This document shows, in pieces, positions 1 to 13,051 of a stretch of DNA of 64,000 nucleotides. The notes under the pieces were generated by a model. That model made no database searches. It saw nothing but the letters and a program-made list of their open reading frames with translations, and had not been told where the DNA came from. The stretch is from Erwinia sp. HDF1-3R. Lineage in GTDB: Bacteria > Pseudomonadota > Gammaproteobacteria > Enterobacterales > Enterobacteriaceae. The DNA is taken from the NCBI RefSeq assembly GCF_039621855.1, contig NZ_CP155071.1, positions 310,001 to 374,000 of the forward strand, written 5' to 3'. Position 1 is the stretch's first letter. Every line of letters begins with the position of its first letter. A program made the translations under genes and the position numbers.

Positions 1-1
1 C

Positions 2-595
2 CGTCCGAATGAGATGGGCACTCTGCGACAGATCCTCGACGGCGATGTCGGCCTGTTCCAGCTGGCGGGGCGCGGGATCCAGCTGGCTGAGTTCTACCGC
101 TCTCATAAGTGGTGCGGCTACTGCGGGCATGAAATGCACTCAAGCAAAACCGAGTGGGCCAGCCTGTGCGGTCACTGCCGGCAGCGATACTATCCGCAGA
201 TTGCCCCCTGCATCATTGTCGCCATTCGTCGCGGCAAGGAGATCCTGCTGGCGCAGCATACTAAGCACCGCAACGGCATCTACACCGTGCTGGCCGGGTT
301 TGTCGAAGTGGGTGAAACGCTGGAGCAAACCGTCGCGCGTGAAGTCATGGAGGAGAGCGGGTTAAAAGTGAAAAATCTGCGCTATGTCTCCTCTCAGCCA
401 TGGCCGTTTCCCCAGTCGCTGATGATGGCATTTATGGCCGACTATGAAAGCGGTGACATACACATTGATCCCAAAGAGCTGCTGGATGCGGCCTGGTATC
501 ACCATGAGGCGCTGCCCCAGCTTCCACCGCCCGGTACCGTGGCGCGGCGGCTGATCGAGGATACCGTGGCGCTTTGCCGCGCTGAAGCGGAATGA
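2..595 (+). CDS. nudC: NudC, NAD-capped RNA / NADH pyrophosphatase (5' truncated by window edge)
   Basis: This is the C-terminal three quarters of NudC, the Nudix hydrolase that removes NAD caps from RNA and cleaves NADH. The frame is open to base 2, so the start lies before the window. Visible are the zinc ribbon (CGYCGHE, then CGHC), the Nudix box ([11 protein letters not shown] followed by REVMEESG) and the NudC signature QPWPFPQS downstream of it. The text is nearly collinear with E. coli NudC and ends with the same [14 protein letters not shown] tail. hemE starts 39 bases after the stop, which matches the conserved nudC-hemE order. Confidence 0.97.
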   Translation, partial: RPNEMGTLRQILDGDVGLFQLAGRGIQLAEFYRSHKWCGYCGHEMHSSKTEWASLCGHCRQRYYPQIAPCIIVAIRRGKEILLAQHTKHRNGIYTVLAGFVEVGETLEQTVAREVMEESGLKVKNLRYVSSQPWPFPQSLMMAFMADYESGDIHIDPKELLDAAWYHHEALPQLPPPGTVARRLIEDTVALCRAEAE

Positions 596-634
596 ATGTT
601 ATACTGTGCGCCTGATTTTGAGAGAGCGTTTAAG

Positions 635-1702
635 ATGAGTGAACTGAAGAACGACCGTTATCTGCGCGCCCTGCTGCGCCAGCCTGTGGATGTGACCCCG
701 GTATGGATGATGCGCCAGGCCGGACGCTACCTGCCAGAATATAAGGCGACCCGTGCCATCGCCGGTGATTTTATGTCGCTGTGCAAAAATGCCGAGCTGG
801 CCTGCGAAGTCACGCTACAGCCGCTGCGTCGCTATCCGCTGGATGCGGCGATCCTGTTCTCCGATATTCTTACCATCCCCGACGCCATGGGGCTGGGCCT
901 GTGGTTTGAGGCGGGAGAAGGCCCCCGTTTTTCCTCACCGATCACCTGCCGCGCTGATGTTGAGAAGCTGCCGGTGCCCGACCCGGAGCAGGATCTGGGC
1001 TATGTGATGAATGCGGTGCGCACTATCCGTAAAAACCTGAAGGGTGAAATACCGCTGATAGGTTTCTCCGGCAGCCCCTGGACGCTGGCCACCTACATGG
1101 TTGAAGGGGGCAGCAGCAAAGCCTTCACCAAACTGAAAAAAATGATGTATGCCGAGCCTGAAACCCTGCATCTGATGCTGGATAAGGTGGCCGACAGCGT
1201 CACGCTCTACCTGAACGCCCAAATACGTGCCGGTGCGCAGTCGGTGATGATATTCGACACCTGGGGCGGGGTACTGACGGGACGGGACTATCTTGAATTC
1301 TCCCTGCACTATATGCACAAAATCGTGGACGGCCTGATCCGTGAGAATGACGGACGCCGCGTGCCGGTCACCCTGTTTACCAAAGGCGGCGGCCAGTGGC
1401 TGGAAGCGATGGCAGCTACCGGCTGCGACGCGCTGGGGCTGGACTGGACCACCGATATCGGCGACGCCCGCCGCCGCGTGGGTGATAAAGTTGCCCTACA
1501 GGGGAATATGGATCCGTCTATGCTTTACGCGTCCCCTGCGCGTATCGGGCAGGAGGTCGCGGGCATCCTGGAAGGGTTTGGCCACGGCAATGGACACGTA
1601 TTCAACCTGGGTCACGGGATCCATCAGGATGTTCCACCCGAGCATGCTGGCGCTTTCATTGACTCAGTACATCGACTTTCACGGCCATATCACCAGGACT
1701 AA
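635..1702 (+). CDS. hemE: Uroporphyrinogen decarboxylase HemE
   Basis: HemE removes four carboxyl groups from uroporphyrinogen III to give coproporphyrinogen III in cytoplasmic haem synthesis. The 355-aa protein begins [10 protein letters not shown], matching the E. coli start. The frame is open upstream to 596, but the 13 extra residues are not conserved and the ATG at 635 has the purine-rich stretch gagag about 10 bases upstream. The substrate-binding motif [15 protein letters not shown] lies near residues 20-34, and [17 protein letters not shown] is also present. nfi begins 2 bases after the stop, so the two are probably cotranscribed. Confidence 0.97.
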   Translation: MSELKNDRYLRALLRQPVDVTPVWMMRQAGRYLPEYKATRAIAGDFMSLCKNAELACEVTLQPLRRYPLDAAILFSDILTIPDAMGLGLWFEAGEGPRFSSPITCRADVEKLPVPDPEQDLGYVMNAVRTIRKNLKGEIPLIGFSGSPWTLATYMVEGGSSKAFTKLKKMMYAEPETLHLMLDKVADSVTLYLNAQIRAGAQSVMIFDTWGGVLTGRDYLEFSLHYMHKIVDGLIRENDGRRVPVTLFTKGGGQWLEAMAATGCDALGLDWTTDIGDARRRVGDKVALQGNMDPSMLYASPARIGQEVAGILEGFGHGNGHVFNLGHGIHQDVPPEHAGAFIDSVHRLSRPYHQD

Positions 1703-1704
1703 CC

Positions 1705-2373
1705 ATGGACATTGCAGCATTACGTCAGGAGCAACTTGAACGCGCGGCAGAAGTGCAGCAGGAAGATGACTTTGAAGTAATGCCGCCGCGCTATATAGGC
1801 GGTGCCGATGTCGGTTTTGAACAGGGGGGCGAGGTTACGCGCGCTGCCCTGGTTATTCTGGAATATCCGTCGCTCAGGCTGGTGGAGCATCGCGTTGCCC
1901 GTATCGCGACGACGATGCCCTATATTCCGGGGTTCCTTTCATTCCGTGAATATCCTGCGCTGCTCGCGGCGTGGCAGCAGCTTGAGCTAAAGCCAGACCT
2001 GCTGTTCGTTGATGGGCAGGGCATTGCGCACCCGCGCCGCCTTGGCGTCGCCAGCCATTTCGGCCTGCTGGTGGATGTCCCAACCATTGGCGTGGCAAAA
2101 AGCCGCCTGTGTGGCAAGTTTGAGCCGCTGGATGACGAGCCGGGGACAACACAGCCGCTGATCGACAAAGGCGAGCAAATTGGCTGGGTATTGCGCAGCA
2201 AGCGCCGGTGTAACCCCCTCTTTATCTCGCCGGGGCATCGCGTTAGCCAGACGACGGCGCTCAGCTGGGTGGAAACCTGTCTGAACGGCTACCGGCTGCC
2301 CGAACCGACGCGCTGGGCTGATGCCGTGGCCTCACGGCGACCTGCTTTTATGCGCCTTCAGGAGCAGGGTTAA
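1705..2373 (+). CDS. nfi: Endonuclease V (deoxyinosine 3' endonuclease)
   Basis: Endonuclease V nicks DNA (and RNA) one phosphodiester 3' to deoxyinosine and starts repair of deaminated adenine. The 222-aa protein is full length for the family. It carries the catalytic aspartate in [11 protein letters not shown], the conserved [14 protein letters not shown] segment with the wedge PYIP and an acidic residue, and [12 protein letters not shown] with the second metal-binding aspartate. The start is 2 bases after hemE, which suggests translational coupling. The hemE-nfi order is the same as in E. coli. Confidence 0.96.
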   Translation: MDIAALRQEQLERAAEVQQEDDFEVMPPRYIGGADVGFEQGGEVTRAALVILEYPSLRLVEHRVARIATTMPYIPGFLSFREYPALLAAWQQLELKPDLLFVDGQGIAHPRRLGVASHFGLLVDVPTIGVAKSRLCGKFEPLDDEPGTTQPLIDKGEQIGWVLRSKRRCNPLFISPGHRVSQTTALSWVETCLNGYRLPEPTRWADAVASRRPAFMRLQEQG

Positions 2374-2438
2374 CGGTGTGACGCGCGGTCTTTTCGGTTA
2401 CACTGCTGGCCGCGCACTTCTGTTTAAGAGATCTCAAC

Positions 2439-3029
2439 ATGTTACGTAATCCGATTCACCTGCGTCTGGAAAAGCTGGAAAGCTGGCAGCACGTTACTTT
2501 TATGGCCTGTCTGTGCGAACGTATGGCCCCCAACTATCGGGCGTTTTGCGATCGTACAGGATTCGGTGAAGGGCAGCTGTATCGCCGCATCCTCGATCTG
2601 GTCTGGGAAACGCTGCTGGTAAAAGATGCTAAGGTGAATTTTGACTCACAGCTCGAGAAGCTGGAGGAAGCGATACCCAACGCTGAAGATTACGATCTCT
2701 ACGGCGTGTATCCGGCCATTGATGCCTGCGTCGCACTGAGTGAACTGCTGCACTCTCGTCTGAGCGGTGAAACGCTGGAGCATGCGATCGCCGTAAGCGA
2801 TGCCTCCGTGACGACCGTTGCGATGCTGGAAATGACCCAGGCTGAACGGGAAATGACCGACGAAGAGCTTAAAGAGAATCCCGCAGTTGAAGAAGAATGG
2901 GACATCCAGTGGGAGATTTTCCGCCTGCTCAGTGCCTGCGAAGAGAGGGACCCCGAACTGATAAAAGGACTGCGAGCTGACCTGCGTGAATCAGGGATCA
3001 GTAATATCGGTATAAATTTTCAGCAGTAA
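2439..3029 (+). CDS. yjaG: YjaG, DUF416 family protein
   Basis: The 196-aa acidic cytoplasmic protein belongs to the DUF416 family. It matches E. coli YjaG from its N-terminus (MLRNPIHLRLEKLESW) through the FMACLCERMAPNY segment. No enzymatic motif or membrane segment is visible. The position between nfi and hupA is conserved in enterobacteria. Function is unknown, and co-occurrence with hupA does not show a functional link. Confidence 0.92.
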   Translation: MLRNPIHLRLEKLESWQHVTFMACLCERMAPNYRAFCDRTGFGEGQLYRRILDLVWETLLVKDAKVNFDSQLEKLEEAIPNAEDYDLYGVYPAIDACVALSELLHSRLSGETLEHAIAVSDASVTTVAMLEMTQAEREMTDEELKENPAVEEEWDIQWEIFRLLSACEERDPELIKGLRADLRESGISNIGINFQQ

Positions 3030-3217
3030 GGCGATAAAACGTGACTTCAGGCCTGATTTGTAGCGCCAGGAGGCTTCACATCCGCCCCCAGTCTGGTCTA
3101 CATTTGGGGGGCTGAAAAAAGTGGCTATCGGTGCGTGTATGCAGGAGAGTGCCAGAAACTGGTTTTTCCCTCGCACTCGATGCTTAGCAAGCGATAAATA
3201 CACTGTAAGGATAACTT

Positions 3218-3490
3218 ATGAACAAGACTCAACTGATTGATGTAATTGCTGACAAAGCGGACCTGTCTAAGACCCAGGCTAAAGCTGCACTGGAATCCAC
3301 CCTGGCTGCGATTACTGAGTCTCTGAAAGAGGGTGATGCTGTACAACTGGTTGGTTTTGGTACTTTTAAAGTTAACCACCGTGCTGAGCGTACTGGCCGC
3401 AACCCGCAGACTGGCAATGAAATCAAAATTGCTGCTGCTAACGTACCGGCATTTGTTTCAGGTAAAGCACTGAAAGACGCTGTTAAGTAA
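3218..3490 (+). CDS. hupA: HU-alpha, DNA-binding nucleoid protein
   Basis: HupA is the alpha subunit of HU, the abundant histone-like protein that bends DNA and compacts the nucleoid. At 90 aa it is exactly family length. The signature [21 protein letters not shown] is split by the DNA-gripping arm and RNPxTG tip, and the protein ends [10 protein letters not shown] strong ribosome site (gtaaggataactt) precedes the ATG. About 190 bases of non-coding DNA upstream of the start should hold its promoter. A GC hairpin with a T tract follows at 3516-3538. Confidence 0.98.
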   Translation: MNKTQLIDVIADKADLSKTQAKAALESTLAAITESLKEGDAVQLVGFGTFKVNHRAERTGRNPQTGNEIKIAAANVPAFVSGKALKDAVK

Positions 3491-3515
3491 TTGTCTGACG
3501 GTAAAAAGTTTTAAA

Positions 3516-3538
3516 CAGGGGGGCGTTATGCCCCTTTT
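3516..3538 (+). terminator. Rho-independent terminator of hupA
   Basis: The arms GGGGC and GCCCC flank a GTTAT loop and are followed by TTTT, 25 bases after the hupA stop. This is a typical intrinsic terminator. Confidence 0.85.
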
Positions 3539-3607
3539 GTTATAGATACATCCGGGCAAACCGCTTTACCACCGGGCATTTCACCCACACTGTGTGATAA
3601 TCGCGCC

Positions 3608-4270
3608 ATGACTCGTTCTCCTCTTATTCCGCTCTCCCTGCTGACGCTGCTGTTACTGGCAGGTTGCAGCTCACAGCCAGCACTGCCTGACTTTACCGCC
3701 AGTGGTTATCTGGCCGATCGCGGCGCCGTTCGTATCTGGCGCAAAAACGACGGCAATGAGAGCAGCCATCTGCTGACGTTTTACACGCCCTTTTCGGGTG
3801 GCGCGACGGAGACGACCGACTATATGTGGCAGTCGGACAAGCTTATCTCCATAGAACGTCATCGTTTTGGCGACAGCCCCGAGAACGTGACGCTGCGCTT
3901 CGACCAGGACGGCAGCCTGAGTTTTATGCAGCGCCAGTTCGCCGGTCGCCGTGAAGCGCTCTCCGCAGACGCGGTGGCGTTATATCAGTTTGATGGCGGG
4001 CGTATGCTGAAAATCAGCGATGACCTGCTGAAAGGGCGGGTACTGCTCAGGCAAGGGCGCTGGTCGGCGTCCGGCGTCGTCACGACGTGCAAGGGGCAGA
4101 AAGAGCGGCCCGGCTTCGACCACTATTCCGTTAACTATATTACCCAGCATCAGCGCAGCCCGGACAAGCCGGTCAGCATCGCCTGGCTGGAAGCGCCTAA
4201 AGGCGTTCAGCTGCTGATTGTCACGCCCGACGATCTCTGCGCGAACGAGCCTGACGAAGCCAGCTTCTGA
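3608..4270 (+). CDS. yjaH: YjaH, DUF1481 lipoprotein
   Basis: The 220-aa protein has a lipoprotein signal: MTRSPLIPLSLLTLLLLAGC, with the lipobox cysteine at residue 20. It should therefore be exported and lipidated. Position and length match E. coli YjaH (DUF1481), which lies between hupA and the zra/pur genes. The zraP/zraSR genes found next to it in E. coli are absent, and purD follows directly, convergently. Function is unknown. Confidence 0.85.
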   Translation: MTRSPLIPLSLLTLLLLAGCSSQPALPDFTASGYLADRGAVRIWRKNDGNESSHLLTFYTPFSGGATETTDYMWQSDKLISIERHRFGDSPENVTLRFDQDGSLSFMQRQFAGRREALSADAVALYQFDGGRMLKISDDLLKGRVLLRQGRWSASGVVTTCKGQKERPGFDHYSVNYITQHQRSPDKPVSIAWLEAPKGVQLLIVTPDDLCANEPDEASF

Positions 4271-4275
4271 ATGCC

Positions 4276-4303
4276 ACCCGGGCCGGATTGCTCCGGCCCG
4301 GGT
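4276..4303. terminator. Bidirectional terminator hairpin between yjaH and purD
   Basis: A perfect 11-bp stem, ACCCGGGCCGG with its complement around an ATTGCT loop, sits between the two convergent stop codons. It has no long T tract, but the symmetry and location suit a shared terminator. Confidence 0.7.
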
Positions 4304-4308
4304 AAGGG

Positions 4309-5589
4309 CTATTTGCGGCCTATCGCGCGATAGCCGATATCATGGCGGCAGAAGCTGTCCTTCCATGAAACGGGCTTAGCCAGTTCATAGGCGCGCTTCT
4401 GCGCAGCGGCCACGTCATCTCCCAGTGCGGTCACGCACAATACCCGTCCGCCCTGGGTTACCACCAGATCGTCCTGCATACGCGTACCGGCATGGAAGAT
4501 TTTGCCGTCTGGCGTTTCTTCCAGCGGCAGACCGTGGATTTGGTCACCCACCGCGTAGTCACCCGGGTAACCCCCGGCAGCCAGCACCACGCCCAGCGAA
4601 GGGCGAGGATCCCACTCTGAGTCTTTGGTATTCAGCTTGCCCTCTACGCCTGCCAGACAGAGATCGACCAGATCCGACTGCATACGCAGCATGATTGGCT
4701 GCGTCTCGGGATCGCCGAAGCGGCAGTTAAACTCAATAACCTTCGGCTGACCCTGCTTATCAATCATCAGGCCCGCGTACAGAAAGCCGGTATAGGTGTT
4801 TCCTTCCGCTGCCATGCCCCGAACCGTCGGCCAGATAACTTCATCCATCACCCGCTGGTGGACAGCATCGGTCACTACCGGCGCGGGAGAGTAGGCGCCC
4901 ATCCCACCGGTATTGGGGCCGGTATCCCCATCACCCACGCGTTTATGATCCTGGCTGGTCGCCATCGGTAACACATTCTCGCCATCAACCATTACGATAA
5001 AGCTGGCTTCTTCCCCGTCCAGAAACTCTTCCACCACGATGCGGTGGCCTGCATCGCCAAAGGCATTGCCGGCCAGCATGTCCTGAATGGCTTCTTCTGC
5101 CTCGGCCAGGGTCATTGCCACAATCACACCTTTACCCGCGGCCAGGCCATCGGCTTTAATCACGATGGGCGCGCCCTTGCTGCGCGTATAGGCCAGGGCG
5201 GGCCCGACCTCGGTAAAGTTTTGATATTCAGCGGTCGGAATATGATGACGCGCCAGGAAATCTTTCGTGAAGGCTTTAGACCCTTCCAGCTGAGCAGCGG
5301 CCTGCGTCGGACCAAAAATCTTCAGCCCGGCAGCGCGGAAGGCATCCACCACGCCCAGCACCAGCGGTGCTTCCGGGCCGACGATGGTCAGATCAATCTT
5401 CTCCTCACTCGCGAAGCGCAGCAGTGCCGGAATATCGGTGGCGCTGATATCAACGTTCTGCAAAGCAGGTTCAAGGGCAGTACCTGCGTTACCCGGCGCG
5501 ACAAAAACGGTTTCCGCCAGCGGCGAGAGTGAGGCCTTCCATGCCAGGGCGTGCTCACGCCCGCCGTTACCAATAACGAGAATTTTCAT
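4309..5589 (-). CDS. purD: Phosphoribosylamine-glycine ligase (GAR synthetase) PurD
   Basis: PurD joins glycine to 5-phosphoribosylamine using ATP, the second step of de novo purine synthesis. The 426-aa protein starts MKILVIGNGGREHALAWK and carries the ATP-grasp lysine/glycine loop (IKADGLAAGKGV) and the family signature around RFGDPETQ. Length matches the 429-aa E. coli enzyme. It lies 15 bases downstream of purH on the same strand and is the second gene of the purHD operon, regulated from the PurR site at 7338-7353. Confidence 0.97.
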   Translation of the reverse strand: MKILVIGNGGREHALAWKASLSPLAETVFVAPGNAGTALEPALQNVDISATDIPALLRFASEEKIDLTIVGPEAPLVLGVVDAFRAAGLKIFGPTQAAAQLEGSKAFTKDFLARHHIPTAEYQNFTEVGPALAYTRSKGAPIVIKADGLAAGKGVIVAMTLAEAEEAIQDMLAGNAFGDAGHRIVVEEFLDGEEASFIVMVDGENVLPMATSQDHKRVGDGDTGPNTGGMGAYSPAPVVTDAVHQRVMDEVIWPTVRGMAAEGNTYTGFLYAGLMIDKQGQPKVIEFNCRFGDPETQPIMLRMQSDLVDLCLAGVEGKLNTKDSEWDPRPSLGVVLAAGGYPGDYAVGDQIHGLPLEETPDGKIFHAGTRMQDDLVVTQGGRVLCVTALGDDVAAAQKRAYELAKPVSWKDSFCRHDIGYRAIGRK

Positions 5590-5604
5590 TTTTCTGCTCC
5601 GTAA

Positions 5605-7194
5605 TTAATGGCGGAAATGACGCATCGCGGTGAAGATCATGGCAATGCCGTGCTCGTCGGCGGCGGCAATAACTTCTTCATCACGAATAGAGCCGCCTGG
5701 CTGGATAACACAGCTGACGCCAACGGCGGCGGCGGCATCAATGCCGTCGCGGAAGGGGAAGAACGCATCGGACGCCATAGCCGAGCCTTTCACTTCCAGC
5801 CCCTCGTCTGCCGCCTTGATACCGGCAATCTTCGCGGAATAGACGCGGCTCATCTGCCCCGCGCCAATACCGATGGTCATATTCTCACGCGCGTAAACGA
5901 TGGCGTTGGACTTCACGAATTTAGCGACCTTCCAGCAGAACAGCGCATCACGCAATTCCTGTTCGGTCGGCTGGCGCTGGGTCACCACCTTAAGCTGGTG
6001 GCTCTCCACCATACCTAAATCGCGATCCTGCACCAGCAGCCCACCGTTGACGCGCTTGAAATCCAGACCGGCCTGACGCTGCTGCCACTCTCCACAGGTG
6101 AGTACGCGTACGTTCTGCTTACTCGCGGTTATCTTAAGCGCGGCCTCACTTGCGGAGGGGGCAATAATCACCTCAACAAACTGACGACTGACAATGGCCT
6201 GCGCCGTCTCTTCATCCAGCTCGCGGTTAAAGGCGATAATGCCGCCAAAGGCGGATGTTGGGTCGGTTTTATACGCCCGCTCATAGGCGTCCAGAATCGA
6301 ATCGCTAATGGCAACGCCACAGGGATTGGCGTGTTTGACGATCACACAGGCTGGCTGGTCGAATTCCTTGACGCACTCCAGTGCGGCGTCGGTATCGGCG
6401 ATGTTGTTATAGGAGAGCGCTTTGCCCTGAACCTGCTGAGCAGTGGCGACCGAGGCTTCGGTAATCCTGTCTTCTATATAGAAGGCGGCGTCCTGATGGC
6501 TGTTCTCACCGTAGCGCATATCCTGCTTTTTAATGAAGCTCAGATTCAGCGTCCGCGGGAAGCGGCCAGAAGGTGCAATGGTATCGCCATGATAAGCGGG
6601 GACCAGGCTGCCAAAGTAGTTGGCAATCATCCCGTCATAGGCAGCGGTATGCTCAAAGGCCTTGATGGCCAGGTTGAAGCGCGTGGCCTGCGTCAGGCTG
6701 TTCTCGTTCTGATCCAGCTCGACAACAATGGCCTGGTAATCGCTGCTGTTGACCACGATAGCCACGTCTTTGTGGTTTTTGGCGGCGGAGCGCACCATCG
6801 TTGGACCGCCGATATCAATATTCTCGACGGCATCTTCCAGCGAGCAGTCTTCACGCGCGACGGTCTGGGCAAAGGGATAAAGGTTAACGACCACCATGTC
6901 GATAGGGGCAATGCTGTGTTCCGCCATAATGGCATCATCCTGGCCGCGACGGCCTAAAATGCCGCCGTGCACTTTCGGGTGCAGCGTTTTAACGCGTCCA
7001 TCCATCATTTCGGGGAAGCCGGTGTAGTCAGACACTTCGGTGACGGAGAGGCCCGCGTCTGCCAGCAGGCGGGCGGTGCCTCCGGTGGAGAGGAGTTCGA
7101 TACCGCGCTGGGTCAGCGCCTGAGCAAATTCGATGATACCGGCTTTATCAGACACGCTGAGCAGAGCGCGGCGTACAGGACGACGTTGTTGCAT
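5605..7194 (-). CDS. purH: Bifunctional AICAR transformylase / IMP cyclohydrolase PurH
   Basis: PurH carries out the last two steps of IMP synthesis: formylation of AICAR, then ring closure. The start chosen (7192-7194, protein [17 protein letters not shown], 529 aa) matches E. coli. The frame is open 22 residues further upstream, but that extension is not conserved and an AAGGG lies upstream of the chosen ATG. The N-terminal MGS-like cyclohydrolase domain has [12 protein letters not shown]. The C-terminal transformylase has the catalytic KHANPCGVA segment and ends [12 protein letters not shown]. Confidence 0.97.
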   Translation of the reverse strand: MQQRRPVRRALLSVSDKAGIIEFAQALTQRGIELLSTGGTARLLADAGLSVTEVSDYTGFPEMMDGRVKTLHPKVHGGILGRRGQDDAIMAEHSIAPIDMVVVNLYPFAQTVAREDCSLEDAVENIDIGGPTMVRSAAKNHKDVAIVVNSSDYQAIVVELDQNENSLTQATRFNLAIKAFEHTAAYDGMIANYFGSLVPAYHGDTIAPSGRFPRTLNLSFIKKQDMRYGENSHQDAAFYIEDRITEASVATAQQVQGKALSYNNIADTDAALECVKEFDQPACVIVKHANPCGVAISDSILDAYERAYKTDPTSAFGGIIAFNRELDEETAQAIVSRQFVEVIIAPSASEAALKITASKQNVRVLTCGEWQQRQAGLDFKRVNGGLLVQDRDLGMVESHQLKVVTQRQPTEQELRDALFCWKVAKFVKSNAIVYARENMTIGIGAGQMSRVYSAKIAGIKAADEGLEVKGSAMASDAFFPFRDGIDAAAAVGVSCVIQPGGSIRDEEVIAAADEHGIAMIFTAMRHFRH

Positions 7195-7337
7195 GGTGAT
7201 GATCCCTTGGCTTTGATTCGCAGAGAGTAAGAGCGTTACATCAAGCTTAGCCATTTTCACCTCTATATAGAGAAGAGTGAGAATAAGCTTCAGGTAACCC
7301 CCCCAAAACTGGGGCCAGGATTTCGCCCGGCATTGTA

Positions 7338-7353
7338 GCGAAAACGTTTGCGT
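7338..7353 (-). promoter_or_regulatory. PurR operator of purHD
   Basis: On the minus strand this reads ACGCAAACGTTTTCGC, a near-perfect PurR box. A TACAAT -10-like hexamer (7332-7337) abuts it on the purH side. Repression of purHD by PurR with hypoxanthine or guanine is the established regulation in E. coli. Confidence 0.9.
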
Positions 7354-7470
7354 GATGCTCGTGTAAATTCGCGGTGCGGCAGCGATGTGGATAAATCGGT
7401 GGATAAGTGCGTATAACCCGGGGTTTTGCTGTGGAATGCAGCGAACGCGCTATTTTTATCAAATTAGGGG

Positions 7471-7498
7471 TTGTCAGCCGTCAGGAACTCCCTATAAT
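7471..7498 (+). promoter_or_regulatory. rrn P1 promoter
   Basis: A -35 TTGTCA (7471-7476), a 16-base spacer and a -10 TATAAT (7493-7498) are followed by the GC-rich discriminator GCGCC and the CGACACGGAACAACGG transcript start region typical of stringently controlled rrn P1 promoters. Confidence 0.92.
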
Positions 7499-7591
7499 GC
7501 GCCTCCATCGACACGGAACAACGGCTTACAGGCCGCCGGGTTGAGAGGGTCAGGAAGCTGAACCGCCGGAGAAAAACTTCCCAAAAAGAAG

Positions 7592-7619
7592 TTGACTCTG
7601 AAGGAGGAAAGCGTAATAT
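7592..7619 (+). promoter_or_regulatory. rrn P2 promoter
   Basis: A -35 TTGACT (7592-7597) and a -10 TAATAT (7614-7619) are 16 bases apart, about 120 bases downstream of P1. This is the normal tandem arrangement. Confidence 0.88.
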
Positions 7620-7658
7620 ACGCCACCTCGCAGCAGGCCGCCAAGGCGCCAGCCGCAC

Positions 7659-7672
7659 CGCTCTTTAACAAT
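7659..7672 (+). promoter_or_regulatory. rrn leader boxA antitermination site
   Basis: The sequence cgctctttaacaat matches the NusB/NusE boxA of rRNA leaders. It precedes the 16S gene by about 150 bases. Confidence 0.85.
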
Positions 7673-7824
7673 TTATCAGACAATCTGTGTGGGCACTCGC
7701 AGGATTGATATCAGCGCCGCAAGGCGCAAAAAATATCAAGTCTTAAGAGTGAACACATAATGAAATTCATTATGACGTTTTACACTTGAGCATCGCTTCA
7801 CTTGTTGAAGCAAATCGAACTTTT

Positions 7825-9366
<1,542 letters not shown>

Positions 9367-9435
9367 CCTGAAGATACCTTCCCGCGTAGTGTCCACAACA
9401 GATTGTCTGATAGAAGTAATGAGCAACAGTACAGA

Positions 9436-9511
9436 GTCCCCATCGTCTAGAGGCCCAGGACACTGCCCTTTCACGGCTGTAACAGGGGTTCGAATCCCCT
9501 TGGGGACGCCA
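9436..9511 (+). tRNA. tRNA-Glu (anticodon UUC)
   Basis: A 76-nt cloverleaf in the 16S-23S spacer: acceptor GTCCCCA pairing with TGGGGAC, anticodon loop CTTTCAC (TTC), T loop GGTTCGAATCC and an encoded CCA end. It is close to E. coli tRNA-Glu. This places the operon in the tRNA-Glu type of rrn, like E. coli rrnE at the equivalent locus. Confidence 0.98.
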
Positions 9512-9592
9512 TCTCCTGATAATGAGTGAAAGACATTATCAACCGTATCTCAAAGCTGATTCTGCCTGAAGGCGAGTCATGTTTGAGATAAC

Positions 9593-9605
9593 TGCTCTTT
9601 AATAA
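9593..9605 (+). promoter_or_regulatory. Spacer boxA
   Basis: tgctctttaataa is a second boxA copy between tRNA-Glu and 23S, as is usual in rrn spacers. Confidence 0.8.
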
Positions 9606-9869
9606 TCCGGAACAAGCTGAAAATTGAAACGACGTATCGTTTTCATTCTCCGTAATAAGAATGAAACAACACGATACAGTCGAGTCTCTCAAATGCTTAC
9701 AACTCAGCAGTCTTTACTGACATCAGTAATGAGCGAGCTAAGTGAAGGTAAGGCGTCAGCGCGCAGCAGGCGGAGTGGACTTAACGTCCATGAGCACTGT
9801 GAGCACTGCACAACGCCGCCATCACGACGCGCAGCCATTACGGACAGAAAGGACGCTTGTGGGTTGTGA

Positions 9870-12774
<2,905 letters not shown>

Positions 12775-12887
12775 ACAACACCAGAAGCGTTCTGGTGAGC
12801 AGTGAGAGACAGAAGACAATTTTCAGCTTATCCGGACAAGAATTAAGCTGTTCTGCATATTACGCATGCGGGACAGAGCACAGAATT

Positions 12888-13007
12888 TGCCTGGCGGCTT
12901 TAGCGCGGTGGTCCCACCTGACCCCATGCCGAACTCAGAAGTGAAACGCCGTAGCGCCGATGGTAGTGTGGGGTCTCCCCATGCGAGAGTAGGGAACTGC
13001 CAGGCAT
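12888..13007 (+). rRNA. rrf: 5S ribosomal RNA
   Basis: A 120-nt gene, TGCCTGGCGGC to TGCCAGGCAT, nearly identical to E. coli 5S. It ends the operon, and the terminator follows 14 bases later. Confidence 0.99.
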
Positions 13008-13020
13008 CAAATAAAGCAAT

Positions 13021-13048
13021 AACCCTGACCTCACGGTCAGGGTTTTTT
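13021..13048 (+). terminator. rrn operon terminator
   Basis: Arms AACCCTGACC and GGTCAGGGTT flank TCAC and run into TTTTTT. The convergent M28 peptidase gene ends 4 bases further on, so the hairpin may serve both directions. Confidence 0.93.
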
Positions 13049-13051
13049 GCG

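Noticed and set aside
7195-7260. N-terminal extension of PurH
   Set aside because: The 22 extra residues are not in E. coli PurH, and the ATG at 7192-7194 has a better ribosome site and conserved N-terminus.
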